Assembly: GCA_030529995.1 (NCBI GenBank)
Contig: JAUMVT010000002.1
Location: forward strand, 33,515-97,514
Length of the DNA stretch: 64,000 bases
Reading direction: 5' to 3'
DNA from: Clostridia bacterium
GTDB lineage: Bacteria; Bacillota; Clostridia; Christensenellales; Aristaeellaceae
In this document: piece by piece, positions 33,148-41,772 of the stretch
Layout: each line of letters starts with the position of its first letter
Numbering within the stretch: position 1 is the stretch's first letter
The notes under the pieces: model-generated
What the model was told of the DNA's origin: nothing
The model's database searches: none
Seen by the model: only the letters and a program-made list of their open reading frames with translations
Made by a program: the position numbers and the translations under genes

Positions 33148-34146
33148 TTACTTCAGGATTTCGTCGATCTTCTGCAATTCTTCTTCGCTGAAGGGAGCAG
33201 CCTGCAGTGCCTGCAGGTTTTCCGTAATCTGCTCCGGACGGCTGGCACCGATGAGGGCGGAAGTCACCACCGGGTCACGAAGCACCCAGGACAGTGCCAT
33301 CTGGGCAAGCTTCTGTCCGCGAGCCACGGCAATTTCGTTCAGCTTGGCGATCTTTGCCAGCTTTTCCGGGGTGATGGCATCCGGCTTCAGGTACCGGGGG
33401 TCATGAGCAGCACGGGAATCGGCGGGAATGCCGTTCAGGTATTTGCCGGTCAGCAGACCGTTTTGCAGGGGAGCGAAGACGATGCAGCCAACCTTTTCCT
33501 TGCGGAGGACGTCCGTCAGGCCGTCCTCGATCCAGCGGTTCAGCATGGAGTAGCTGGGCTGCTCAATCAGGCAAGGGGTGCCCAGGTCACGGAGTACCGC
33601 AATGGCCTTCTGTGCCTGCTCCGGCTTGTAGTTGGAAATGCCCACATACAGCGCCTTGCCGCTGCGGACGATTTGATCCAGCGCACCCATGGTTTCCTCA
33701 ATGGGGGTATCAGGGTCGGGACGGTGATGATAGAACACATCCACATAGTCCACATGCATCCGCTTCAGGGACTGATCCAAACTGGAAATCAGATACTTGC
33801 GGCTGCCGTGATCTCCGTAAGGACCCTGCCACATATCATAGCCGGCCTTGGTGGACAGGAACAGCTCATCCCGGTGGGTGTGCCAGTCCCGATCCATGTG
33901 GATGCCGAAGTTCCGCTCCGCTTCCCCGTAAGGCGGGCCGTAGTTGTTGGCCAGGTCGAAGTGGGTGATACCGTTGTCAAAGGCGGTGCGCAGCAGGCTC
34001 TGCTGCACGCCGAAGGGAGTAATGTTGCCGAAATTGTGCCACAGTCCTAGGGAAATGGCCGGCAGCATGACACCGCTGTTGCCGCAGCGGCGGTAGGTCA
34101 TGGTGTCATAACGATCAGGTGCAGGAATATAGTCCATCGGAATCAT
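33148..34146 (-). CDS. aldo/keto reductase (YghZ/L-glyceraldehyde-3-phosphate reductase type)
   Basis: 332 residues. The catalytic tetrad is visible: Asp64 and Tyr69 in FDLANNYGPPYGEAE, Lys100 in STKAGYDM, and His140 in VFYHHRPD. The wording FGIHMDRDW, STKAGYDMWQGPYG and SGKALYVGISNY matches the YghZ group, which reduces methylglyoxal and L-glyceraldehyde 3-phosphate with NADPH. Start at 34146 behind GGAGGT; a second ATG at 34137 is equally possible. Single gene, convergent with hom. Confidence 0.92.
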   Translation of the reverse strand: MIPMDYIPAPDRYDTMTYRRCGNSGVMLPAISLGLWHNFGNITPFGVQQSLLRTAFDNGITHFDLANNYGPPYGEAERNFGIHMDRDWHTHRDELFLSTKAGYDMWQGPYGDHGSRKYLISSLDQSLKRMHVDYVDVFYHHRPDPDTPIEETMGALDQIVRSGKALYVGISNYKPEQAQKAIAVLRDLGTPCLIEQPSYSMLNRWIEDGLTDVLRKEKVGCIVFAPLQNGLLTGKYLNGIPADSRAAHDPRYLKPDAITPEKLAKIAKLNEIAVARGQKLAQMALSWVLRDPVVTSALIGASRPEQITENLQALQAAPFSEEELQKIDEILK

Positions 34147-34281
34147 TCCACCTCCCGAATTTGGTTGCCTTTATCATAGCGCAGACGATGAAAAATGTCC
34201 ATGAATTTTTCGGCTTTTCAAACATTCCTATTGTAAAATCTTTGTATATTCTGTTAAAAAGCAAACGATTCTGCGAAACGG

Positions 34282-34310
34282 TTGACAATCGTTCATGATA
34301 TGCTTATACT
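34282..34310 (+). promoter_or_regulatory. promoter of the ABC importer operon
   Basis: TTGACA (34282-34287), 17 bases, TATACT (34305-34310). Close to consensus. Confidence 0.88.
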
Positions 34311-34312
34311 TG

Positions 34313-34328
34313 TGAACGGTTCATGAAC
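34313..34328. promoter_or_regulatory. overlapping palindromes at the transcript start, candidate operator
   Basis: TGAACGGTTCA (34313-34323) and GTTCATGAAC (34319-34328) are perfect, overlapping dyads placed at +1 of the promoter. A related TCGTTCATGA lies in the spacer. Repressor control (LacI- or GntR-like) is plausible; no such repressor is next to it. Confidence 0.5.
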
Positions 34329-34349
34329 AAATACAGGGAGGATTCCAAA

Positions 34350-35675
34350 ATGAAAAAGGGCTCTAAGCTGGTTTCCCTTCTGCTGGTCTTGGCGCTGACC
34401 CTCGGCATTTGCGCTTCCGCTTCTGCTGAGACGATTACCCTGAAGATCGCGCACAACTATGACTTTGTGACCATCCCCAATGCCGTGATTGAAGCGGCCG
34501 AGCGCCTGAACGAGCGTTATGCTGCTGAAGGCAAGGATATCAAGATTGAGTTCGAAACGGACTATCAGCGCATCAGCTGGACCGAGTACACCCAGAACCT
34601 GATCTTCGCCTACAAGAACGGCGACTGCCCTGACATCTTCTCTGTCAGCGACGTACCTACCATGGCTGCTGTCGGCATGCTGCTGGACATCAGCGAGCTG
34701 AATACCGACGCTTTCGTTGACGGCGCATTCAATGCTTATACGGTGGATGGCGTGACCTATGCCATGCCCTTCGACCTGCCTGTGCGCGTGATTTATTACA
34801 ACAAGCAGGTGCTGGTGAACTACGGCTGGACGCTGGAAGAGGCAGAAGCTCTGCCTGCCAAGGTGGCTGCCGGTGAATTCACCTGGGAAGACTTTGTGCA
34901 GCTGTGTGCCGATGTGAAGAACGCAGGTGCCTGCACCTGGGGTCTGGCTCACCGTCCCGGCGCCGGCAACGACTTCCTGGACGTGCTGCAGACCCTGGGC
35001 GGCCGCTACTATGATGAAAACGGCAAGCTGGTCTTTGACGAAGCCGGCGTGCTCCGCTTCTTCCAGTTCATCTATGACGCTGCCAACACCCTGGAAATCA
35101 CGCCCCACGACCTGAGCCAGCAGGGCTGGCCTGCCATCAACACCATGGCCGGTGACGGTTCCTGCTTCGCCTACTACGGACCTATCTATTCTTCCACCTA
35201 TGTGGCTGCCGCCGTGGAAAAGGATCCTGAAACCTTTGCCAAGGACGTGGCTTTCATGATGTTCCCTGCATCCCAGTACAATGACAAGCCCTTCGTGGTG
35301 GCTGCTCCTCAGGGCATGGCCATCAATGCCAACACCAAGTATCCTGAAATCTGCAAGGATCTGCTGGCTGAGCTGGCCAACAATTCCTACGACCTGCTGG
35401 CAAACCACGCAAGCACCATCTTCACCCTGTCCTCCGTGAAGGCTGCCAACGAGCTGGAAGCTATCACCACCAACCCCATCGTGGCCAACACCACCTACAT
35501 GGCTGACTATGCGGTGACCGTGCCCTCCATCGACGGCCTGAGCACCTACACCAGCGAACTGCACAACAACATCGTGCAGCTGGAGCTGGGTCAGATCACC
35601 CCTGAAGAAGCAACGGCCAACATGAAGGTGCAGCTGGAGCTGAACCTGGACGAGGACGAAATCTCTTTCGAGTGA
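34350..35675 (+). CDS. ABC transporter extracellular solute-binding protein (family 1)
   Basis: 441 residues from the ATG at 34350, with GGGAGG eight bases before it; an earlier in-frame ATG at 34323 overlaps the operator and is not used. The signal peptide spans about residues 1-26 (LVSLLLVLALTLGICASASA). A cysteine is present there but no clean lipobox, so the protein may be released rather than lipid-anchored. The mature part has the carbohydrate-binding SBP pattern (YTQNLIFAYKNGDCPDIFSVSD and GVTYAMPFDLPVRVIYYNKQ). With the downstream glycerophosphodiesterase, the ligand is probably a glycerophosphodiester or glycerol phosphate. Confidence 0.9.
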   Translation: MKKGSKLVSLLLVLALTLGICASASAETITLKIAHNYDFVTIPNAVIEAAERLNERYAAEGKDIKIEFETDYQRISWTEYTQNLIFAYKNGDCPDIFSVSDVPTMAAVGMLLDISELNTDAFVDGAFNAYTVDGVTYAMPFDLPVRVIYYNKQVLVNYGWTLEEAEALPAKVAAGEFTWEDFVQLCADVKNAGACTWGLAHRPGAGNDFLDVLQTLGGRYYDENGKLVFDEAGVLRFFQFIYDAANTLEITPHDLSQQGWPAINTMAGDGSCFAYYGPIYSSTYVAAAVEKDPETFAKDVAFMMFPASQYNDKPFVVAAPQGMAINANTKYPEICKDLLAELANNSYDLLANHASTIFTLSSVKAANELEAITTNPIVANTTYMADYAVTVPSIDGLSTYTSELHNNIVQLELGQITPEEATANMKVQLELNLDEDEISFE

Positions 35676-35694
35676 TCCGGTAGCTGACTGAAGC

Positions 35695-35753
35695 GACCGC
35701 CACTGAATTTTTCGGTGCGTCCGAATGGTTCGGTGGCGGTCTTGCGTTTTTTT
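35695..35753 (+). terminator. intra-operon terminator between the binding protein and the permeases
   Basis: GACCGCCACTGAA (35695-35707) pairs with TTCGGTGGCGGTC (35729-35741), then TTGCGTTTTTTT. Since no new promoter is obvious before the permease gene, partial termination would raise binding-protein mRNA over the membrane components. Confidence 0.85.
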
Positions 35754-35768
35754 GAAGGATGAGAGACG

Positions 35769-36659
35769 ATGAAGCGAAAGAATAATCTGCAGGCTTACGC
35801 TTTCCTCACGCCTTTTCTGGTGCTGGTAACGCTGCTGTACATTCTGCCGGCGATATTGACGGTGGTCATGGCGTTTACCGGGCTGGACAAGACCTTTGAG
35901 TGGAGCTTTGTGGGCATTAAGAACTTCCGCCGGGTGTTCCGGGATCCCAATACTCCTACTATCATTGTCAACACGCTGATTTACGTCGGTGTCTGCATTA
36001 CCGGCACGCTGATCATTGACCTGTTTTTCGCCATCATGACCACCTACTTTATCAAGTCGGAGCGGTCATCCAGCCTGTTCAAGGGGATTCTGATGATCCC
36101 CATGATTACCCCGGCAGTGGTGTATTCCGTGCTGTGGGTGTGGCTGCTCAGCTCTACGGCGGACGGCTTCCTGAATAAACTGTTCATGGGGCTGACAGGA
36201 GCGGATACCCCGGTGAACTGGATTGCCAAGTATCCCATGCAGGTGGTCATTTGCGCAAAGCTGCTGACCAGCATTGCCTACGGCACCATCATCTTCTCCA
36301 GTGCCATCAAATCCATTCCGGAGAATCAGTTCAAGGCTGCCCGGGTGGACGGCGCACGGGAATGGGAAATTGTGAAGTCCATTATCCTGCCGAATCTTCG
36401 CTTCCACGTCATGTTCATCGCCCTGTGGGAAACCTTGGGACTGCTGACGGACTATGTGACCATCCTGTTGATTACCGACGGCGGCCCCGGCAAGGCCAGC
36501 GAAACCTGGGCACTGTCTGCCTATCACAAGGCTTTCATCGACGGCAAGTATGGCTACGGCGCTGCCATTTCCCTGATCCTGATTCTGGTGGTGCTGGTGC
36601 TGATGATTGCCATCAGCATTGTGAACGCACGCATGGAGAGGAGGAACGCCGATGCTTAA
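35769..36659 (+). CDS. ABC transporter permease (MalF/UgpA-like)
   Basis: 296 residues and six membrane spans. The N-terminus AYAFLTPFLVLVTLLYILPAI is typical for the first sugar permease of CUT1 systems. The ATPase-contact loop (EAA motif) is AARVDGAREWEIVKSIILPNL near residues 198-218. It pairs with the next permease, whose gene overlaps by eight bases. Together with the binding protein and ATPase it forms an importer of the maltose/glycerol-phosphate class. Confidence 0.93.
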   Translation: MKRKNNLQAYAFLTPFLVLVTLLYILPAILTVVMAFTGLDKTFEWSFVGIKNFRRVFRDPNTPTIIVNTLIYVGVCITGTLIIDLFFAIMTTYFIKSERSSSLFKGILMIPMITPAVVYSVLWVWLLSSTADGFLNKLFMGLTGADTPVNWIAKYPMQVVICAKLLTSIAYGTIIFSSAIKSIPENQFKAARVDGAREWEIVKSIILPNLRFHVMFIALWETLGLLTDYVTILLITDGGPGKASETWALSAYHKAFIDGKYGYGAAISLILILVVLVLMIAISIVNARMERRNADA

Positions 36660-37506
36660 GCGGAAGCATGATGAGGCACGCCCCAGCTACGAAATGCGCA
36701 AGGAGCATATTGCCATCGGCGTAATGATCCTGCTGTGCCTGCCTATTCTCATCATCTACGTTTCCTTCTTCATTCAGGCCTTCTCCGTGGACGGACATTT
36801 CTCCTTGGAGAATTTCCGCTTCCTCTATGATACCATTGTCATGGGTCAGTATACCGTGCCTGCCATGGGCCCTGCCTTCGGCAATACGGTGCTGTTCACG
36901 GTGATTGTGACCCTGTGCGAGGTGGTGGTCAGCCTGATGGCCGGCTACGCCCTGTCCCGTATGCGGTTCACGGGCAGAAACTTCCTGCAGAAAATGCTGC
37001 TGATCCTCCGTCTGTTCCCCGGTGTGCTGCTGCTCATCGGTATCCTGTATGTGCTGATGTACGTAAAGCTGCTGAATACTCTGGCCGGCGTGGTGCTGGT
37101 GGCCATTGCCCTGCGCCTGCCCGGCTCTACCTTCATTATCCGCAATTTCTTCAATGACATTCCCCGGGATATTGAAAACTCCGCTCTGGTGGATGGCTGC
37201 AACAAGTTGACTGCCTTTTTCCAGGTGATTATCCATCTGGTGAAGCCGGGCATTGCCTCCATCAGTATGTTCGCTTTTATGAGCGCATGGTCGAACTACC
37301 TGCTGTTCAACACCTTGATCTTTACCAGCAAGGTGCCTGTCATGGCTACCTACCTGCGCAGCCTGAGCATGAACGATCAGATGATTGCCGACTACGGCGT
37401 GTTCTCCGCCATGGCACTGATTTACATGCTGCCGGTGCTGGTGTTCTTCGTCATTTCCCAAAAATCGCTTATGAAGGGCGGATTCTCCGGAGGTAAAGGC
37501 ATATGA
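36652..37506 (+). CDS. ABC transporter permease (MalG/UgpE-like)
   Basis: 284 residues with six spans. An N-terminal basic tail (LKRKHDEARPSYEMRKE) precedes the first span. LMAGYALSRMRFTGRNFLQKMLL and the EAA loop SALVDGCNKLTAFFQVIIHLVKPG (about 182-205) mark the second CUT1 permease. It overlaps the preceding permease by eight bases and the ATPase gene by four. Confidence 0.93.
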   Translation: MLKRKHDEARPSYEMRKEHIAIGVMILLCLPILIIYVSFFIQAFSVDGHFSLENFRFLYDTIVMGQYTVPAMGPAFGNTVLFTVIVTLCEVVVSLMAGYALSRMRFTGRNFLQKMLLILRLFPGVLLLIGILYVLMYVKLLNTLAGVVLVAIALRLPGSTFIIRNFFNDIPRDIENSALVDGCNKLTAFFQVIIHLVKPGIASISMFAFMSAWSNYLLFNTLIFTSKVPVMATYLRSLSMNDQMIADYGVFSAMALIYMLPVLVFFVISQKSLMKGGFSGGKGI

Positions 37507-38618
37507 TTCGCATTGAAAATCTTCGCAAGGAATACGACGCAAAGACCGTTGCACTGGATGGCATTGATCTGGTGTTTGAGGATTCCTCCTTTGTGGCGCT
37601 GCTGGGTCCCTCCGGCTGCGGCAAAACCACCACGCTGAACTGCCTGGCAGGTCTGCTGGAGCCTACCTCCGGCAAGATCTTCTTCGGGGACAAGGATGTG
37701 ACCCATCTGCAGCCCAAGGATCGGAATATCGGCATGGTGTTCCAGTCCTATGCTCTGTATCCTCACCTGAAGGTGATTGACAACATTGCCTTCCCCCTGA
37801 AGCAGAAGGGCATGAAGAAGGAAGAGCGGTACGCCAAGGCACGGAAGGTTGCCCAGATGCTGCAAATCGAATATTTGCTGGATCGGAAGCCTACCCAGCT
37901 TTCCGGCGGCCAGCAGCAGCGTGTCTCCATGGCACGGGCACTGGTGAAGGAGCCGGATGTGCTCCTGCTGGATGAGCCCATGAGTAACCTGGACGCACGG
38001 CTGAAGATTGAGATTCGTGACGAAATTCGCCGGGTGCAGCAGGAGACGGGCATTACTTCCATCATCGTGACCCATGACCAGGAAGAGGCCATGGCCATTG
38101 CCGATAAGATTGCCATTCTGGATAACGGACGGATTCAGCAGTACGATACCCCCGAGCGGCTGTATCACTATCCGGCCAACCTGTTCGTGGCCAAGTTCAT
38201 GGGCAATCCTCCCATGAACTTCATCGATGCGGCGCTGTCCGCTGACGGATGCCGGGTTGTGGGACAGGGCTTTGATCTGGCACTGCCGGCAAACATGCAG
38301 GCCGGCGGAAAGCACTTCGCCGGGCATGCGGTGAAGATCGGCGTTCGTAGCCATCTGCTGGGGGTCAATGAAGAGAAGGTGCCCCAGTCCATGGAAATGC
38401 GGCTGCAAATCGTGGAAAACCTGGGCAAGGAGCTGCTTGTTTCCGGCATGGTAGGGGACAGCTTCGTTCGGGTGACGGTGCCGGAGAGCCACGAAAAGTT
38501 TGAGCGCTACCGTGCCATTACCCGCAGCGACAAGCCCTATGTGTACCTGACCATGACGGGCGTGTATAACATCTTTGACACGGAGAGCGGCGTCAACATT
38601 GCATTGGAGAATGTGTAA
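37503..38618 (+). CDS. ABC transporter ATP-binding protein (MalK/UgpC-like)
   Basis: 371 residues. Walker A GPSGCGKTT (35-43), Q-loop FQSYALYPH (80-88), signature LSGGQQQR (133-140), Walker B LLLDEP (154-159), D-loop SNLD and switch His191. The 130-residue C-terminal regulatory domain with the AGHAVKIGVRSHLLG segment is the OB/TOBE type of MalK/UgpC proteins. In UgpC-type systems this domain responds to phosphate starvation signals. ATGA overlap with the permease gene. Confidence 0.95.
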   Translation: MIRIENLRKEYDAKTVALDGIDLVFEDSSFVALLGPSGCGKTTTLNCLAGLLEPTSGKIFFGDKDVTHLQPKDRNIGMVFQSYALYPHLKVIDNIAFPLKQKGMKKEERYAKARKVAQMLQIEYLLDRKPTQLSGGQQQRVSMARALVKEPDVLLLDEPMSNLDARLKIEIRDEIRRVQQETGITSIIVTHDQEEAMAIADKIAILDNGRIQQYDTPERLYHYPANLFVAKFMGNPPMNFIDAALSADGCRVVGQGFDLALPANMQAGGKHFAGHAVKIGVRSHLLGVNEEKVPQSMEMRLQIVENLGKELLVSGMVGDSFVRVTVPESHEKFERYRAITRSDKPYVYLTMTGVYNIFDTESGVNIALENV

Positions 38619-39382
38619 TGAATTATTTTAACAGCATCCGAGCCGATGCGCCCCATCGGCTGTGGATCGGCGGTCATCGAGGCCATGTGTCTGCCACACG
38701 AGAAAACACCATCGCAAACTTTGCCGAGGTGCTGCCCATGGGCGTGGACTACATCGAAATTGATGTGCAGCTGACCAAGGATCATCAGGCGGTGATCTTC
38801 CATGATATGGAGCTGGGAGACCGGACGCCGCTGAAGGGCTATATCCGGGACTATACGGTGGCGGAGTTGAAGGCGTCCTTTGAAATCGATACCCTGGAGG
38901 AATCCCTGACCTGGTGCAAGGCGAATCACCTGCCGGTGCTGCTGGAGGTGAAGAGCCGGGAAGCCGTGATGCATCACGACATGCCGATTTTGGCACAGCG
39001 GATTGTGGAGGCACTGCAGAAAGTCGACTTCATGGATGAATGCGTGGTTTTCGGCATCAATCACTGGATCCTGCACCGTGTGCGGGAGCTGGACAGCCGC
39101 ATTCACATTGCACTGATCGTTCCCCACGTACCGGCGGACCCGGCGGCACTGATGAAGGACATGGAGGCGGATATTTATCTGTGCTTCATTGATAACCTGA
39201 GCCCAGAGCTGGTTCGGGAGCTTCATCAGGCAGGGTATTTGGTGGACGGCAGCGTGATCAACAGCAAGGAACGGCTGAAGCTGGCGCTTGACTTTGGCTG
39301 CGACATGATTGAAAGCGATACGCCCGATCAGGCAATACGCTGGTATCAGGAATTGCTGGAGGAGGCAAAGAACCATGCTTGA
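38618..39382 (+). CDS. glycerophosphodiester phosphodiesterase (GDPD/UgpQ-like)
   Basis: 254 residues, TAATG overlap with the ATPase. The GDPD active site is intact: GGHRGH (18-23, His20 and Arg21), RENT (28-31), EIDVQLTKD (47-55) and VIFHD (59-63, His62). It hydrolyses glycerophosphodiesters to sn-glycerol 3-phosphate and the free alcohol. No signal peptide, so it acts on imported substrate. This is the best clue to what the importer carries. Confidence 0.92.
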   Translation: MNYFNSIRADAPHRLWIGGHRGHVSATRENTIANFAEVLPMGVDYIEIDVQLTKDHQAVIFHDMELGDRTPLKGYIRDYTVAELKASFEIDTLEESLTWCKANHLPVLLEVKSREAVMHHDMPILAQRIVEALQKVDFMDECVVFGINHWILHRVRELDSRIHIALIVPHVPADPAALMKDMEADIYLCFIDNLSPELVRELHQAGYLVDGSVINSKERLKLALDFGCDMIESDTPDQAIRWYQELLEEAKNHA

Positions 39383-40103
39383 TGTACTGGACATTCATAC
39401 CCACACCATTGCCAGCGGACACGCCTACAATTCCATTTATGAAATGGTGCAGGCCGCCAGCAACATGGGCTTGGCATTGCTGGGCATCTCCGACCATGGC
39501 CCGGCCATGGAGGGAGCTGCCTGCAAGCACTATTTCCGCTCCAATCGGTGCCTGCCTCGGGAGATCATGGGGGTCAAGATCCTTTTCGGATGCGAGCTGA
39601 ACATCCTGGACTTCAACGGTACCGTGGACTTGGACGAGACCTTTGCCGGTGCTCTTGATTACGGCATTGCCAGCCTGCACGATGTGTGCATTGATCCGGG
39701 CACCAAGGCGGAGAATACCCATGCCTATGTGAAGGCCATGGACAATCCCAAGGTGCACGTGATCGGCCACCCGGACGACGGCACCTATGAAGTGGAATTT
39801 GATGAACTGGTTCGGCAGGCTGCGGCTCATAAGGTGCTCATCGAGCTGAATGAGGCGTCCGTGCGTCCTACCAGCTATCGGAAAAATGCCCGTGCCAATG
39901 CGGTGCAGGTGTTGGAGAAGTGTGCACAGTACGGCGTTAAGGTGGTAGTCAGCAGCGATGCTCATGTGGCATCGGATGTGAGAAGCCACCGCTATGCACT
40001 GGAAATGCTGGAGAAAACTCACTTCCCGGAAGAACTGGTGGTCAATCGCTCGGTAGATGCCCTGATGGCAGCACTAAAGGAAAAGAACGACCTGTTTGCC
40101 TGA
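39375..40103 (+). CDS. PHP-domain phosphatase (YcdX-like)
   Basis: 242 residues from the ATG at 39375, which overlaps the GDPD gene by eight bases and follows GGAGGAGGC. The PHP signature is DIHTHTIASGHAYNS (6-20), then LLGISDHG and VIGHPDD, with VVVSSDAHVASD at the end. YcdX-type proteins are zinc phosphatases of uncertain substrate. In this operon, dephosphorylation of glycerol phosphate or a related product is possible but unproved. Last gene before the terminator at 40127. Confidence 0.9.
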   Translation: MLDVLDIHTHTIASGHAYNSIYEMVQAASNMGLALLGISDHGPAMEGAACKHYFRSNRCLPREIMGVKILFGCELNILDFNGTVDLDETFAGALDYGIASLHDVCIDPGTKAENTHAYVKAMDNPKVHVIGHPDDGTYEVEFDELVRQAAAHKVLIELNEASVRPTSYRKNARANAVQVLEKCAQYGVKVVVSSDAHVASDVRSHRYALEMLEKTHFPEELVVNRSVDALMAALKEKNDLFA

Positions 40104-40126
40104 TGCAATCGGCTAGGACGGCATAA

Positions 40127-40184
40127 AAAACGACGCCTTGATTTTCTTCACCGGAGGGTGGTAGAATTTCCAAGGCGTCGTTTT
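40127..40184. terminator. bidirectional terminator between the PHP gene and the GPH symporter
   Basis: AAAACGACGCCTTG (40127-40140) pairs perfectly with CAAGGCGTCGTTTT (40171-40184). A and T runs flank both sides. Confidence 0.88.
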
Positions 40185-40196
40185 ACCGTCAGGGGA

Positions 40197-41675
40197 TTAG
40201 GCAGCGGCCTTTCGCTTGGCCACTTCATCACAGATGCGCTTGTATTCCTGCTCATCCAGCTTGTAACGCTTGGCGTACAGCAGGTGAGAGATCAGCATCA
40301 GCACAAAGGGCAGTACGGACATCAGAATCAGCAGACCACGGGTCTGGCTGTGCTGCACCTGCGCCAGCACCTGATCAATCTGATCCAGTTTGGCGGCTTC
40401 CTCCAGCAATCCTTGCGAAGCTTGCTGTTCAAGGGCGGAAATCTGGTTGGTGTAAGCCGTTACGCCAAAGATCAGATAGGTAATGGAAGTCAGGGCAGCG
40501 ACAATGGCGGAGGCCAGCTTGGTCAGGAAGGGGCGGAGAGAGGCAATGATGGCTTCGTCCCGCTCACCGTGGCAGTACTCATTGTATTCTACCGTGTTGA
40601 TGATGGAAATCATCATAATCAGGTAGAAGCAGTATTGGCCGAAGTTAGACAGCATGTAGCCCGTGGCAACAAGCCAGAATTTCAGGGTGCTTTGCCTCAT
40701 GGTTAATCCGCACAGAAGCAGCAGAGCGTAGCCGATGCCAGCGATGACCATCATTACGTTCATCAGCTTTTTCCGGGGCACCTTCCGGGAAATGGCAGGG
40801 TAGAAGATCATCAGGAAAGCTGTGGCGGCCATGCCCACCATGGTGAACAGGGAATACAAGCCGCCCCGGTAGCCGAAGTCCAGATAGATGTAGGTGGAAC
40901 CGATGCCGCCGGCGATGATGCCGTTGCTGATCTGCTGAATCAGGAAGATCAGGGCGATCCACAGCAGCTGATCATTCTGCGTCACGGTGGTGATGATCTT
41001 CTTGAAGCTGATGGGAGGAGCCTTCTTCCCCATGTCATCCCGATTTTCCTGCACACCGAAAATGGTGAAGCACAGCAGCAGCGGTGCCAATATGGCGGTG
41101 AACAACGCAACACGGCCATAGGCAGTTTGGGTGTTGCCGCCGATGGCATAGGCACCGGTGGTCAGCAGGGGAATCAGCACGCTGGCGGCGGTGGTGCCGA
41201 TGCCGGCAAAGAGGGTAGCCCGGGAGGTGAAGCGATTCCGGGTGTCCTCATCCGACCCAAGGGCTGCCACCATGCCCCAGTAGGAAATGTCATGCATGGT
41301 GAAGGTGATGGAGTACATGAAGTACACCACGCCGAAAAGAATGACAAAATCCCAGCCCTGCAGAGTGCTGTTGAAGGCAACATAGACCACCACGCTGGTC
41401 AGCAGAATGCCGATGACCAGCCAGGGCTTAAATTTGCCGAACCGGGTGCGGGTGCGCTCAATGATATTGCCCATGATGGGGTCATTGAAGGCATCGAAGA
41501 CACGGGCACATACCATGATGGTGGTAATGGCGGACAGCTGGGCTGCCGTCAAGCTTCGGGTAAAGAGCACATAGGTCAGGATAAAGTTGTTGAACAGGGC
41601 ATAGATCATGTCTCGTCCAATGGTACCGAGAGGGAACATCCACAAGTTTTTCCGTGTGCGCTTGTCGTCATTCAT
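40197..41675 (-). CDS. GPH family (glycoside-pentoside-hexuronide) cation symporter, MFS
   Basis: 492 residues from the ATG at 41675, ten bases after AGGGG. Twelve membrane spans. The diagnostic loop is ARVFDAFNDPIMGNIIERTRTRFGKFKPWLVIG, equivalent to the MelB/XylP motif D(P)xxG...R...G. DAIIASLRPFLTKLASAIVAA is the matching motif in the second half. GPH proteins carry sugars with sodium or protons. No glycosidase is adjacent, so the sugar is unknown. Confidence 0.9.
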   Translation of the reverse strand: MNDDKRTRKNLWMFPLGTIGRDMIYALFNNFILTYVLFTRSLTAAQLSAITTIMVCARVFDAFNDPIMGNIIERTRTRFGKFKPWLVIGILLTSVVVYVAFNSTLQGWDFVILFGVVYFMYSITFTMHDISYWGMVAALGSDEDTRNRFTSRATLFAGIGTTAASVLIPLLTTGAYAIGGNTQTAYGRVALFTAILAPLLLCFTIFGVQENRDDMGKKAPPISFKKIITTVTQNDQLLWIALIFLIQQISNGIIAGGIGSTYIYLDFGYRGGLYSLFTMVGMAATAFLMIFYPAISRKVPRKKLMNVMMVIAGIGYALLLLCGLTMRQSTLKFWLVATGYMLSNFGQYCFYLIMMISIINTVEYNEYCHGERDEAIIASLRPFLTKLASAIVAALTSITYLIFGVTAYTNQISALEQQASQGLLEEAAKLDQIDQVLAQVQHSQTRGLLILMSVLPFVLMLISHLLYAKRYKLDEQEYKRICDEVAKRKAAA

Positions 41676-41706
41676 ATGGCATAAGCCCCTTTCATGCGTT
41701 ACGTCA

Positions 41707-41735
41707 AGTATAGCACGCAAAGAAGAAAATGGCAA
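41707..41735 (-). promoter_or_regulatory. promoter of the GPH symporter gene
   Basis: Minus strand TTGCCA (41735-41730), 17 bases, TATACT (41712-41707), about 32 bases before the start codon. Confidence 0.8.
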
Positions 41736-41772
41736 GAAAAAGACCCAAATAAAACAAAGGCGGGACGAAAAG

